A stretch of DNA of 64,000 nt, taken from NCBI GenBank assembly GCA_002478565.1, contig DLPC01000016.1, positions 84,013 to 148,012 of the forward strand, written 5' to 3'. Position numbers and translations under genes: made by a program. The notes beneath the pieces are model-generated. The model was not told the DNA's origin. It did no database searches and was given only the letters and a program-made list of their open reading frames with translations. Origin of the DNA: Flavobacteriales bacterium UBA7468. GTDB lineage: Bacteria; Bacteroidota; Bacteroidia; Flavobacteriales_D; Crocinitomicaceae. How positions within the stretch are numbered: the first letter of the stretch is position 1; each line of letters begins with the position of its first letter. This document shows positions 1 to 8,628 of the stretch, in pieces.

Positions 1-273
1 ATCAACAGAGCTCTGAAAATGCTGCCAAGTAAACGCGCAAAAATCTCACGCAAAGACCTCATTGAACTCCATGGTAAACTCAGCGCCTTAACACTCAATG
101 AGCGCATCGAACAATTTCAATTAAAAGCCGACCGCGCAGATGTCATTGTACCTGCCTTAGAAATTTACATTACCGCCCTCTCCGCACTTGGTCAAGAGCA
201 CATTGTGGTTCCAAAAATTGGTTTGGCTGATGGAATTTTACTCGAGCTTTATTTAAAAAACACCCCAATTTAA
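1..273 (+). CDS. Ppx/GppA phosphatase family protein, C-terminal part (5' end outside window)
   Basis: The reading frame is open from base 1, so this is the tail of a longer gene and the ATG at base 19 is internal. The last ~90 residues carry the end of the Ppx/GppA fold: the stretch KADRADVIVPALEI followed by VPKIGLADGILLEL is the usual C-terminal signature of exopolyphosphatase / pppGpp phosphohydrolase proteins. Members hydrolyse polyphosphate or the gamma phosphate of pppGpp in the cytoplasm; which substrate applies cannot be told from the tail. The stop is one base before the hisS start codon, so the two are very probably co-transcribed. Confidence 0.85.
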   Translation: MNRALKMLPSKRAKISRKDLIELHGKLSALTLNERIEQFQLKADRADVIVPALEIYITALSALGQEHIVVPKIGLADGILLELYLKNTPI

Positions 274-274
274 A

Positions 275-1651
275 ATGGCACAAAAACCTGCAATTCCAAA
301 AGGTACAAGAGACTTCTTACCAGCAGAAGTAGCAAAAAGGACGTATCTTTTCGATACAATAAAAAAAGTCTTTAGACGTTATGGCTTTGCTCCAATTGAA
401 ACGCCGAGTTTTGAACTTTCCACAACCTTACTTGGTAAGTACGGAGAAGAAGGCGATCGTTTGATTTTCAGGATCCTTAACTCCGGCGAGAAAATGCGCA
501 AAGCTGACCTTGAAGCCCTTGCACAAGACAACTTGCCTCGTTTTGCCAATTCACTCGCCGAGAAGGCTTTGCGTTATGACCTCACCGTTCCTTTTGCGCG
601 CTTTGTTGTTCAGCACCAAAACGAACTCAATTTTCCGTTCAAGCGTTATCAAATTCAACCGGTTTGGAGGGCTGACCGACCACAGCATGGCCGCTATCAA
701 GAATTTTATCAGTGCGATGTCGATGTTGTTGGCTCAGATTCTTTGCTTTACGAAGTAGAGTTGATACAAATCTTTGATGAAGTACTTACCAACTTACAAT
801 TACCTGGATTTGTCATTCAAATAAATAACCGAAAAATTCTTAGTGGGATAGCAGAAGTTTGTGGCGTCGCGGAACGCATCGTTGATTTGACTGTAGCAAT
901 TGATAAGCTCGACAAAATTGGCGAACAAGGAGTCTTGGATGAACTTGCTCAAAAGGGCTTCACGGAAACCACGCTTCAGCAAATCAAACCCTTGTTTGAC
1001 TTCAAAGGATCCAACACGGACAAAATTAATTTATTACGCAACTATTTAGCCAATAGCGAAGTAGGTCAAAAAGGGCTTGATGAGCTCACATATGTACTTG
1101 ACACAGTTGCTCAACTTGGGCTACAACGAGGTCAACTAGATTTTGAAATTACTTTAGCACGCGGCTTAAATTATTACACAGGAGCTATTTTTGAAGTAAA
1201 AGCACTTGATGTGAAAATGGGAAGTATTTGTGGTGGCGGTCGATATGATGACCTCACTGCGCTTTTGGGCCTCAAAAATCTGTCTGGGGTAGGAATTTCT
1301 TTCGGAGCAGATCGTATATACGATGTCTTGACTGAGCTCAATTTATTCCCCGCAGAACTAGAACTTTCGTTGGATGTATTGTTTGTCAATTTTGGAGAGG
1401 CGACACTTGCTCAGAATTTGCATTTACTCAAGAAGACCAGAGCACAAGGTTTAGCTGCTGAAATTTACCCGAGCGCAGCCAAATTGCAAAAACAACTCAA
1501 ATATGCCAACGATCGCAAAGTGCGTTATGTTGTGATGATGGGTGAAGAGGAGTTGCTGCAAGACCAATTGACCCTTAAAGAAATGGAAAGCGGCTTGCAA
1601 CAAAAGTTGTCACAAGCCGAATTACTTACCAAATTCGAGCAACTTTCTTAA
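275..1651 (+). CDS. hisS: Histidyl-tRNA synthetase
   Basis: Class II aminoacyl-tRNA synthetase charging tRNA-His in the cytosol. All class II motifs are visible: motif 1 around residues 35-48 (RRYGFAPIETPSFE), motif 2 at 132-150 (RADRPQHGRYQEFYQCDVD), the histidine-specific stretch LARGLNYYTGAIFEV near 295-308, GGGRYDDL at 320-327 and motif 3 GVGISFGADR at 338-347. A HGTP-anticodon-binding domain follows from about 365. The 458 residues fit the longer hisS form common in Bacteroidota. The gene starts one base after the Ppx/GppA stop. Its last 26 bases overlap the end of the convergent M13 peptidase gene. Confidence 0.97.
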   Translation: MAQKPAIPKGTRDFLPAEVAKRTYLFDTIKKVFRRYGFAPIETPSFELSTTLLGKYGEEGDRLIFRILNSGEKMRKADLEALAQDNLPRFANSLAEKALRYDLTVPFARFVVQHQNELNFPFKRYQIQPVWRADRPQHGRYQEFYQCDVDVVGSDSLLYEVELIQIFDEVLTNLQLPGFVIQINNRKILSGIAEVCGVAERIVDLTVAIDKLDKIGEQGVLDELAQKGFTETTLQQIKPLFDFKGSNTDKINLLRNYLANSEVGQKGLDELTYVLDTVAQLGLQRGQLDFEITLARGLNYYTGAIFEVKALDVKMGSICGGGRYDDLTALLGLKNLSGVGISFGADRIYDVLTELNLFPAELELSLDVLFVNFGEATLAQNLHLLKKTRAQGLAAEIYPSAAKLQKQLKYANDRKVRYVVMMGEEELLQDQLTLKEMESGLQQKLSQAELLTKFEQLS

Positions 1652-3671
1652 CGTCGTTGCGCATTTCGCGTCCTTCTTCAATTTGAAAGGCCTCAAAAAA
1701 CTCTGGGCAATTTTTCAAAGGTCCATTCACACGATACATACCCGGTGAATGTGGGTCGGTAGCCAAGCGTTTTTTCATCTCGGCATCTGTATACTTGATT
1801 TTCCAGAGTTGTGCGTAGGCAATGAAGAAACGTTGTTCTGGCGTGAATCCTTCACGAATTTCTTGACGCTTGTATTCGTCGGTTCTTTTGTAAGCGTAGA
1901 ATGCCATTGTGAGTCCGCCGAGGTCAGCGATGTTTTCACCCATGGTGAGCTCTGGATTGACGCAGTGGTTTTCCATTGGGCAAAAACCAGCAAAAGTAGC
2001 GCCTAATAGTTTCGTTTTTTCTTCAAATGATTGACGGTCTTCTTCTGTCCACCAGTTGGTGAAAGATCCATCGGCTGCAAATTTACTCCCCATATCGTCA
2101 AAGCCATGTGTAAATTCATGCCCGATAACCATCCCGATTCTGCCATAGTTAACAGCATCTTCAGCCCGTTCGTCGAAAAATGGCGCTTGCATAATGCCTG
2201 CCGGAAAAGCAATTTCATTCAGTAGTGGATGGTAGTAAGCGTTAACCATATGTGCTGGCATGCCCCACTTGTCTTTATCCACTGGCTTGCCAAGTTCAGA
2301 GAAGTTTTTCTGCACGCTGTAACGCGCCATTTCACGAACATTGCCAACGTAGGTGTCTGGGTTGAACTTCAACATTGAATAATCTTCCCATTTGGAAGGG
2401 TATCCGAGTTTGCGACCAATTGAGTTGAGTTTGTTGAGCGCCTCTTGTTTGGTGATGTCGGTCATCCAGTCGAGCTGGCCAATGCGTTCTCTGTATACGG
2501 TCAAGAGGTTGTCAACCATTAAGTTGACGCGATCTTGAGCTGCTTTGGAAAAGTGTTTCTCGACAAAGGCTTTGCCTAAAAGTTCGCCGATTTCGAGGTT
2601 TGTAATGGCTTCAATAGCTTGCTCCTCAATTGGTTGTTGTTCTTTTTTTCCTGAAAGAACACCTTCGTAGAAGTTGAAATTTGCTTGTACTAACGCCGTA
2701 TTCAAATGACCAGCATAGTGATTGATCAAAGACCATTTAAAATAGTTTTTCCAGGTATTGATGTCGGTGTCTTGAAGCAATTCAGCGACTTTGCTATTGA
2801 AGGCCGGATTACTCACAATAATTGAGTCGGGTAGGGAAGAGCCCACCGCTTTTAAGTAGCTTGTGAAGTTGAAATTTTGGCCAAGACTTGTTGAAACCTG
2901 TGCCAAGGATTGCTTGTTGTAGGTTTTTTCCGGCTCGCGCATTTCAGCAGGTCTGAGCATGGAGCTAGCCAAGGCGGTTTCTAGTTTGACAATATTTTCA
3001 AAAGATACGGGGTCAGTCTTGATTCCGGCTAAATTGAAACAAGTCTCGATGTGTTTTTGATAGGCGTCGAGTATGCTCTTGTATTTTTCTTCGAAATAGT
3101 AATCGCGGTTGGGCAGACCAATTCCTCCTTGCCCCATGTAGGCTACATTGATATTGACATTCATCAAATCCTGACCGATGCCATAACCAAATAATGTTCC
3201 GATACCATCGCGGTGAAAGGCAGCAACGAGCTCTTGAATTTGGGAGTTGTTTTTCAGTTGTTCAATTTTGAGTAGATCGCTGTCTAATGGAGATAGTCCA
3301 AGTTGATTTCTTTTCTCTAAATCGACAAAGGACTTGTAATAAGCGCCTAAAATTTGGTTTTGCGAACCCACCGCTCCTTGGTTTTTGGCGGCGTCCTCAA
3401 GAATAGTTTTGAGTTTGATGTTGTTTTGTTGTTCTAGCTCATTAAAGCTGCCCCATCTGGATTCACTTGCGGGTATGGTGGTTTTGGAAATCCAAGTCCC
3501 GTTTGCAAACAAGAAGAAGTCGTCAGCTGGCTTGATTGTTCTGTCCAAGGCGCTGACATCGATAGTCTGGTATTGGTTTTTGGAAACTTCAGCTTGCTTT
3601 GCTGGATGCGCACAACTTTGAAGGATAAGTGCACCAATGGCTAGGCTGTAGATTGTTTTTTTCATTTTCAT
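1626..3671 (-). CDS. M13 family metallopeptidase lipoprotein (PepO/neprilysin-like)
   Basis: Zinc endopeptidase of the M13 (neprilysin, PepO) family, 681 aa, which cleaves oligopeptides. The N-terminus is a lipoprotein signal with lipobox LQSC (Cys20), so it is probably anchored in the envelope facing the periplasm or surface. Family hallmarks: NAYYHP near 477-482, zinc motif HEFTH at 518-522, third ligand Glu579 in GENIADLGG, and a C-terminal Trp (VARIW) that confirms the natural end. That end overlaps the convergent hisS gene by 26 bp. The start overlaps the upstream acetyltransferase stop (ATGA), so translation is probably coupled. It is the last gene of a four-gene leftward run. Confidence 0.95.
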   Translation of the reverse strand: MKMKKTIYSLAIGALILQSCAHPAKQAEVSKNQYQTIDVSALDRTIKPADDFFLFANGTWISKTTIPASESRWGSFNELEQQNNIKLKTILEDAAKNQGAVGSQNQILGAYYKSFVDLEKRNQLGLSPLDSDLLKIEQLKNNSQIQELVAAFHRDGIGTLFGYGIGQDLMNVNINVAYMGQGGIGLPNRDYYFEEKYKSILDAYQKHIETCFNLAGIKTDPVSFENIVKLETALASSMLRPAEMREPEKTYNKQSLAQVSTSLGQNFNFTSYLKAVGSSLPDSIIVSNPAFNSKVAELLQDTDINTWKNYFKWSLINHYAGHLNTALVQANFNFYEGVLSGKKEQQPIEEQAIEAITNLEIGELLGKAFVEKHFSKAAQDRVNLMVDNLLTVYRERIGQLDWMTDITKQEALNKLNSIGRKLGYPSKWEDYSMLKFNPDTYVGNVREMARYSVQKNFSELGKPVDKDKWGMPAHMVNAYYHPLLNEIAFPAGIMQAPFFDERAEDAVNYGRIGMVIGHEFTHGFDDMGSKFAADGSFTNWWTEEDRQSFEEKTKLLGATFAGFCPMENHCVNPELTMGENIADLGGLTMAFYAYKRTDEYKRQEIREGFTPEQRFFIAYAQLWKIKYTDAEMKKRLATDPHSPGMYRVNGPLKNCPEFFEAFQIEEGREMRNDVKKVARIW

Positions 3672-4117
3672 ATTCGTTTCATTTTGATGTGTGGTATGCC
3701 GTCCTCTAAATAGATAGCTCCGACGGCTGCAAAGTTGTGCTTTTTATAAAACTCTTGCAAGTGTGCTTGAGCGGATAATACAATTTCTTGTTTCCCATAG
3801 ATTGTTTCAATTTGATCGATACAATATTCCATGAGTGCATGCCCCACATTCAATCCACGGTGAGCTTGAGCTACAATGACTCTACCGATGGATATTTCTG
3901 GGTAGTTGGTGTCTTTGGGTAAGATGCGTGCACAAGCAATCAGATGTTCATTTTCTCGCACCAAAACATGCAACGCGTGCTGATCTTGGCCATCTAAATC
4001 TTGGTATACACAATTTTGCTCTACCACAAAAACCTCACTCCTTAGTTGTAGGTATGCGTAAAGTAGAGCTGGGCTTAATTCGTGGAAAGAAAAAATGGTG
4101 TATTGAAGTGAGGTCAT
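3668..4117 (-). CDS. ElaA-like GNAT N-acetyltransferase
   Basis: 149-residue single-domain GNAT protein. The order of motifs matches ElaA-type proteins: LRSEVFVVEQNCVYQDLDG near residues 27-45, where the acceptor-site region lies, then the acetyl-CoA loop region SIGRVIVAQAHRGLNVGHAL around 76-96, and FYKKHNFAAVG near the end. It presumably transfers an acetyl group from acetyl-CoA to a small-molecule or protein amine; the substrate of ElaA proteins is not established. It lies 12 bp after the YiiX-like gene and overlaps the M13 peptidase start by 4 bp. Confidence 0.88.
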   Translation of the reverse strand: MTSLQYTIFSFHELSPALLYAYLQLRSEVFVVEQNCVYQDLDGQDQHALHVLVRENEHLIACARILPKDTNYPEISIGRVIVAQAHRGLNVGHALMEYCIDQIETIYGKQEIVLSAQAHLQEFYKKHNFAAVGAIYLEDGIPHIKMKRI

Positions 4118-4129
4118 TATAGTCTATTG

Positions 4130-4735
4130 CTATTGAACTTGAAATAACAAATTTGATTCAGCAATTTGCCCGGGTGATACCATTGGTTCGTCATAGGGGA
4201 TTGAAGTGCCGTAACGCTGTTGCATGATTCTTCTTACCTGCGGGCTCTCTAAATTAAAATCGCGCAGAGCTTTGGGTTTGCACAATTCCACTCCGACACA
4301 TTTGTAGGTCTTGAAAACGAGTTCAGAACAATACATTTCTTTGTCTGACCAATTGAAACCGCTATCGTAGTGTTTATCGAGTTGCGCCTTGAGATAAGTT
4401 TTCATCGCAGTGAGTTGAGAAGCAGTTAGAGACTGGTCTTTTAGCCGGTAAACAGCATATTTTTGATCTTTGCCACTTGCAATCCAAGCTTCTAGCGAGC
4501 GAACTCCAACAGGCTCAATGGCTTCAAAAACATAGGGTTTTCCTTCCATATAAAAGATGATTCCACAATGAGAATAATATGAATTGGTAGCCTGTTGAAC
4601 AGCTGTGCTTTGCGCTGAAGCACTGTGCTGAAAAATCAAGTCTCCATCTTGAAAAATTGGCAGCTTATTGGTAGACGATTGGCTATAACTACCAAATGAA
4701 AACAGTAATATGATGAAAAGTGTTAGCTTACGCAT
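4130..4735 (-). CDS. YiiX/YebB-like circularly permuted NlpC/P60 hydrolase, exported
   Basis: 201-residue protein with a signal peptide (hydrophobic residues 4-16, cleavage near SYSQSS), so it acts outside the cytoplasm. The core follows the YiiX_Cys6532 / YebB arrangement, a permuted papain-like fold: DGDLIFQ near 30-36, catalytic-type His56 in YYSHCGIIF, then Cys136 in EMYCSELVFKTY. Such enzymes are suggested to be amidases or peptidases acting on cell-wall peptides or lipid-linked substrates; the real substrate is unknown. It is 24 bp downstream of the VWA gene and 12 bp upstream of the acetyltransferase gene. Confidence 0.82.
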   Translation of the reverse strand: MRKLTLFIILLFSFGSYSQSSTNKLPIFQDGDLIFQHSASAQSTAVQQATNSYYSHCGIIFYMEGKPYVFEAIEPVGVRSLEAWIASGKDQKYAVYRLKDQSLTASQLTAMKTYLKAQLDKHYDSGFNWSDKEMYCSELVFKTYKCVGVELCKPKALRDFNLESPQVRRIMQQRYGTSIPYDEPMVSPGQIAESNLLFQVQ

Positions 4736-4759
4736 AATGATCTGTATTTACAAGGAAAC

Positions 4760-6853
4760 TTAATATGCACCATAGAAGCGTCTCAAAAACCATTCCGTTG
4801 TCAGTAAGCCAAAGAGCAAGATTAAGATGAAAATATAATCGTTGAGTTCATTGAATTGATGAGTTTCGGAACGTACCGCAACGATATCCTCGTTAGCCTC
4901 AAGATCCTTAATGAGCTTTTGATAAGCTTTTAAGGCATAAACCTTACCGCCACTCTGGTTGGCCAATTGCTGTAGCGTTGCGTGCCTTGCTGCAGACTCT
5001 TGTTGCTCAAGTTGAACAGATTCAACAATGAGTTTCCCTGTCTTGTTATAAATTTTACCATTTACCTTTGTTTGTACTTTCCACGTATATCTACCAGGCT
5101 TTAGCTTGCCTGCATTATACTGGTAATAGGTACCTTTGGCTTGTAGTTCTCCTTTTCTGATTTGTCCTTTTTCATTGCGCAATTCCCAATTGATCTTTGG
5201 GCTCGTGATGGCTTGTAAAGATGCGTTGTAAAAATTGGCATTAAACAGGAAATCTTGGGCAGCATCTAACCTGACAGGAACTTGTACGCGTAAACCCATT
5301 CCTTCTTTTTTGACTAACAGATAATTACAGATTTGCCCAATAAAAGACTGAAAAGCAGTATGGCTTTGGGTTTTTTGAAAGGCTTGTAGTTTCCAGCGCC
5401 AAATTCCTTCACCAAGCAAACATGCTACACGTTGTTGTTTGAATTCAGAAAAGCTCAGCAAGGGTTCTTTTTTCTGGATTTGTCCAACACGCTGTTTCAA
5501 TAATACTTGTGTAGAGCCGAGCGCAGTTACATCGCCAAAACGTCTTTGTAGCGGAGGAAATTGTTCGATCAATTGCACCCATTGTTGTTCGGCCTCGAAA
5601 AGTGCAAATCCTTCTTGAACCGAGCTCTGAACCTCTTCGAGTTGTTGTTTAAGTTGTAAGTTGAGTCCTAGAGGTAGCAGTTTGAGGCTTGTCATTTCAG
5701 CTTGACTACCCAAAATAAACCAAGTGGAAATTTGCGAAGCTTTGATTTCATTGAGCACTTTAGCATCGAAACCATTCGAAGGTTCGTGCCAAATAATGAG
5801 ATCGTATTTGTTGATTTCTGAACGCGCTTGAACCGGAGATTTGTAGGTCAGCTGATAATTTTCATTGCCCTTTAAAGCATTGGATATAGCCGCGATATCT
5901 GGGTGCGGTGCATTGGCTAATAATAGGATTTGATGACGGCTATCGGCTACTTCGACGTAGATGGTTTTGACGTTGTTTTTGAGTGTAAATTCTCCGGGTA
6001 GGCCGCTGAGCACGATGCGGTACTCTCTCACACCGGGTTTTTTGGCCTTTTGTACAAAAGTGAGCGTATGTGTCGTTTGAAATTGTGCTTGGTGGCGGAT
6101 GGTTTGTTGGGCAACTTCGCGGCCGTCTTCAAACAGTCGAACGAGCGCATTTTTTCCGGCTAGTCGGTATGCTTCGATATCTACCTCAATCGGAAATTCG
6201 TTGTTCAAAAAAGTTATTTCATTGTAGGCTACATTTTTGATCAGTTGATCTTTTTTGAGTGTAGTATCGCCAACTGACAGCCCATATACTGGGGTCAGTG
6301 GTAAGTGTGCGGCTTGATAAGTAGGATTGGCTCCGACATTGTAATTGCCATCTGAAATCAAGATAACTGCACCTATGTTTTTGTTGAAATATTTGGTGCT
6401 GAGTTGCTCAAAAGCAGACTCCATGTTTGTTTTTTGATCCTGAAAATTTCCGGGCTTTTGCTTTAAGTCAGCACCAAAATAGCATGTTTCAAGTTGAAAT
6501 TTACCTTGAAACTGGTCCTTGAGTTGTTGCTGAAAACCGTTGATTTCTTTGGTCAATAACTCAGGACGTTCATCATTGCGCATCGAGGCAGAATCGTCAA
6601 TCAGGGTAACAACAATCGGTAATTCTGTTCTGAATTCTAGCATTTCAAGTGTGAGACCTAATAAAAGCAGACCAATTATTGAAAGTGTGCTCGCTCGCAG
6701 GGAAGTCAATAAGATTCGAAATGATTTGCGCTTTTTATCTAGCCAAGTTTCTTTCGTGTAAAAACGCCAGCTGACAAGAATGGCAACAACAACAATTGGG
6801 ACGGACCACCAGAAAGAAAATGCGGAAAGCAGATGCATGCCCCAAAAATACAT
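4760..6853 (-). CDS. Membrane-anchored von Willebrand factor A domain protein
   Basis: 697 residues. Two N-terminal membrane segments (about 15-28 and 55-70), a VWA-like domain beginning VVTLIDDSASM (82-91; the MIDAS motif reads DDSAS rather than DxSxS with a leading D) and VILISDGNYNVG near 163-174, then a long beta-rich region and one C-terminal membrane segment followed by a short basic tail (about 672-697). This layout resembles large BatA-type and COG5426-like envelope proteins of Bacteroidota, whose role is not established. It is the first gene of the leftward VWA, YiiX, ElaA, M13 run and is divergent from the thiolase gene. A second Met at residue 6 could be the true start. Confidence 0.75.
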   Translation of the reverse strand: MYFWGMHLLSAFSFWWSVPIVVVAILVSWRFYTKETWLDKKRKSFRILLTSLRASTLSIIGLLLLGLTLEMLEFRTELPIVVTLIDDSASMRNDERPELLTKEINGFQQQLKDQFQGKFQLETCYFGADLKQKPGNFQDQKTNMESAFEQLSTKYFNKNIGAVILISDGNYNVGANPTYQAAHLPLTPVYGLSVGDTTLKKDQLIKNVAYNEITFLNNEFPIEVDIEAYRLAGKNALVRLFEDGREVAQQTIRHQAQFQTTHTLTFVQKAKKPGVREYRIVLSGLPGEFTLKNNVKTIYVEVADSRHQILLLANAPHPDIAAISNALKGNENYQLTYKSPVQARSEINKYDLIIWHEPSNGFDAKVLNEIKASQISTWFILGSQAEMTSLKLLPLGLNLQLKQQLEEVQSSVQEGFALFEAEQQWVQLIEQFPPLQRRFGDVTALGSTQVLLKQRVGQIQKKEPLLSFSEFKQQRVACLLGEGIWRWKLQAFQKTQSHTAFQSFIGQICNYLLVKKEGMGLRVQVPVRLDAAQDFLFNANFYNASLQAITSPKINWELRNEKGQIRKGELQAKGTYYQYNAGKLKPGRYTWKVQTKVNGKIYNKTGKLIVESVQLEQQESAARHATLQQLANQSGGKVYALKAYQKLIKDLEANEDIVAVRSETHQFNELNDYIFILILLFGLLTTEWFLRRFYGAY

Positions 6854-6864
6854 ACATTTTTACG

Positions 6865-6872
6865 TAAATTCG
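6865..6872 (+). promoter_or_regulatory. Possible -7 box (TAAATTCG) for thiolase
   Basis: One mismatch from the Bacteroidota TAnnTTTG box and 19 bases before the thiolase ATG, in the 38-bp divergent gap with the VWA gene. No convincing -33 TTG element is seen. Confidence 0.4.
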
Positions 6873-6891
6873 TGGCTCAAAAACAATCAAC

Positions 6892-8070
6892 ATGTCAAAA
6901 ACAGTTTATATCGTCTCTGCAGTAAGAACTCCGATGGGAGCATTTATGGGAGGCTTGGCAAGTGTGCCAGCAACACAATTGGGTGCTACCGCCATCCAAG
7001 GTGCTTTGCAAAAAGCAAATCTCGATTCAAAATTGGTCGACGAAGTATTTATGGGCAATGTATTACAAGCTGGCGTAGGTCAAGCTCCTGCTAGACAGGC
7101 TGCACTGGGTGCAGGTTTGCCCAATTCAGTGCCTTGCACAACTGTCAATAAAGTTTGTGCATCTGGCATGAAAGCCATTATGTTAGGAACGCAGTCAATT
7201 TTGGCTGGAGACAACCAAATCGTAGTCGTTGGGGGGATGGAAAACATGTCACAAACTCCACATTATGTTGATGGAAGAAACGGTACCAAATTCGGAAATA
7301 TCACAATGCTTGACGGCATTACTAAAGATGGTTTACTGGATGTTTACAGTAAAGTACCTATGGGGAATTGCGCAGAGTTGTGTGCTACCAAATACGAGAT
7401 CACCCGCGAGCAACAAGACGAATTTGCAATCAACTCTTACAAAAGAGCGGCTTCAGCTTGGCAAGCAGGTAGATTCAATGACGAAGTAGTAGGAGTAGCT
7501 GTGCCTCAGCGCAAAGGAGACCCTATTATGATCACCGAAGACGAAGAATATAAAAATGTCTTCTTGGATAAAATCCCGGGATTGCGTCCAGCTTTTGATA
7601 AAGAAGGAACTATTACAGCAGCCAATGCTTCCACGCTCAACGACGGCGCTTCCGCTTTGATTTTAGCCTCTGAAGAAGCTGTCAAAGCACATGGGCTTAA
7701 GCCGCTTGCAAAAATTGTGAGCTATGCTGACGCTGCACATGAGCCTGAATGGTTCACGACCGCGCCCTCCTTAGCCATTCCAAAAGCACTGCAAAAAGCA
7801 AATTTATCCATTGAAAACATTGATTATTGGGAGCTCAATCAGGCATTTTCTGTTGTTGGTTTGGCCAATATGAAAATTCTAGGGCTCAATCCTGAAAAAG
7901 TTGATGTCAATGGCGGTGCAGTTGCGTTGGGGCACCCTCTTGGAAATTCAGGTTCCAGAGTTATCGTAACGCTCTTGCATGTACTCCAACAAAATAACGC
8001 AAAATTAGGTGCTGCTGCTATTTGCAATGGCGGTGGTGGTGCTTCGGCAATGGTGATAGAATTAGTTTAA
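6892..8070 (+). CDS. Acetyl-CoA C-acyltransferase (thiolase)
   Basis: 392-residue cytosolic thiolase that condenses two acetyl-CoA to acetoacetyl-CoA or runs the reverse reaction. The three catalytic residues fall exactly where the well-studied Zoogloea enzyme has them: Cys89 in NKVCASGMKA, His348 in ALGHPLGNSG and Cys378 in CNGGGGASA. The length and the VNGGAVALGHP motif favour the acetyl-CoA acetyltransferase (AtoB/PhaA) subgroup over beta-oxidation thiolases, but no fatty-acid or PHB genes sit beside it. It is monocistronic: an intrinsic terminator follows directly. Confidence 0.95.
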   Translation: MSKTVYIVSAVRTPMGAFMGGLASVPATQLGATAIQGALQKANLDSKLVDEVFMGNVLQAGVGQAPARQAALGAGLPNSVPCTTVNKVCASGMKAIMLGTQSILAGDNQIVVVGGMENMSQTPHYVDGRNGTKFGNITMLDGITKDGLLDVYSKVPMGNCAELCATKYEITREQQDEFAINSYKRAASAWQAGRFNDEVVGVAVPQRKGDPIMITEDEEYKNVFLDKIPGLRPAFDKEGTITAANASTLNDGASALILASEEAVKAHGLKPLAKIVSYADAAHEPEWFTTAPSLAIPKALQKANLSIENIDYWELNQAFSVVGLANMKILGLNPEKVDVNGGAVALGHPLGNSGSRVIVTLLHVLQQNNAKLGAAAICNGGGGASAMVIELV

Positions 8071-8075
8071 AAAGC

Positions 8076-8103
8076 AAAAGCCCGAGTAATCGGGCTTTTT
8101 TTT
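8076..8103 (+). terminator. Rho-independent terminator after thiolase
   Basis: Perfect 10-bp stem AAAAGCCCGA / TCGGGCTTTT with loop GTAA, followed by an unbroken T run. It begins six bases after the thiolase stop. Confidence 0.92.
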
Positions 8104-8135
8104 GAACTTTTGTTTTTGCATTTTGTTTGAAATGC

Positions 8136-8585
8136 ATGTATCAACTTAAAAGAACTCAGTTTATCCCGACAGACCTCCAAACCTGTTGGGACTATTTTTC
8201 CTCTCCTAATAATTTAAAGGAAATTACGCCACCCACCATGGGTTTTATTGTGAAATCTGAAGTGCCTCAGAAAATGTATGAAGGCCTGATGATTGCCTAC
8301 ACTGTGAAGCCGCTTGCAGGTATTCCCATGAATTGGGTTACGGAAATTAAAACGGTCAAAGACCTTCAGTTTTTTGTAGACGAGCAGCGCGTTGGACCTT
8401 ATAAGGTTTGGCATCATGAACATCATTTTAAAGCAGTTGAAGGTGGTGTAGAAATGACAGATATCGTAACGTATGTTTTGCCTTTTGGTTTGCTGGGGCG
8501 CTTGGTTCATCCTTGGCTAGTGCGGCCTAAACTCGAGCAAATTTTTGCATATCGCTTCAAGAAAGTTGAAACACTATTTAAGTAA
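8136..8585 (+). CDS. SRPBCC family protein (START-like ligand-binding fold)
   Basis: 149-residue protein of the SRPBCC/Bet v 1-like fold, which encloses a hydrophobic ligand pocket. The N-terminal strand plus helix (YQLKRTQFIP, then CWDYFSSPNNLKEITPP) and the C-terminal helix (HPWLVRPKLEQIFAYRFKKVE) are typical of the cell-division-inhibitor/CYC2-like branch (COG4276). The in-frame TTG at 8127 gives three more residues, but the ATG at 8136 is preferred because the family begins at this strand. No substrate can be inferred. It is flanked by the thiolase terminator and the ABC operon. Confidence 0.85.
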   Translation: MYQLKRTQFIPTDLQTCWDYFSSPNNLKEITPPTMGFIVKSEVPQKMYEGLMIAYTVKPLAGIPMNWVTEIKTVKDLQFFVDEQRVGPYKVWHHEHHFKAVEGGVEMTDIVTYVLPFGLLGRLVHPWLVRPKLEQIFAYRFKKVETLFK

Positions 8586-8616
8586 CCAAATAGCCTCAAT
8601 TTTGGTATTTATTGTT

Positions 8617-8624
8617 TAACTTTC
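8617..8624 (+). promoter_or_regulatory. Possible -7 box (TAACTTTC) for the ABC/LolA-like operon
   Basis: One mismatch from TAnnTTTG. It lies exactly four bases before the ATG of the ABC ATPase, a spacing shared with four other genes in the window and suggestive of a leaderless transcript. Confidence 0.35.
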
Positions 8625-8628
8625 TTTC

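Noticed and set aside
1749..2225. Open frames on the plus strand opposite the M13 peptidase gene
   Set aside because: No recognisable protein; they lie fully inside a conserved peptidase gene and are shadows of it.
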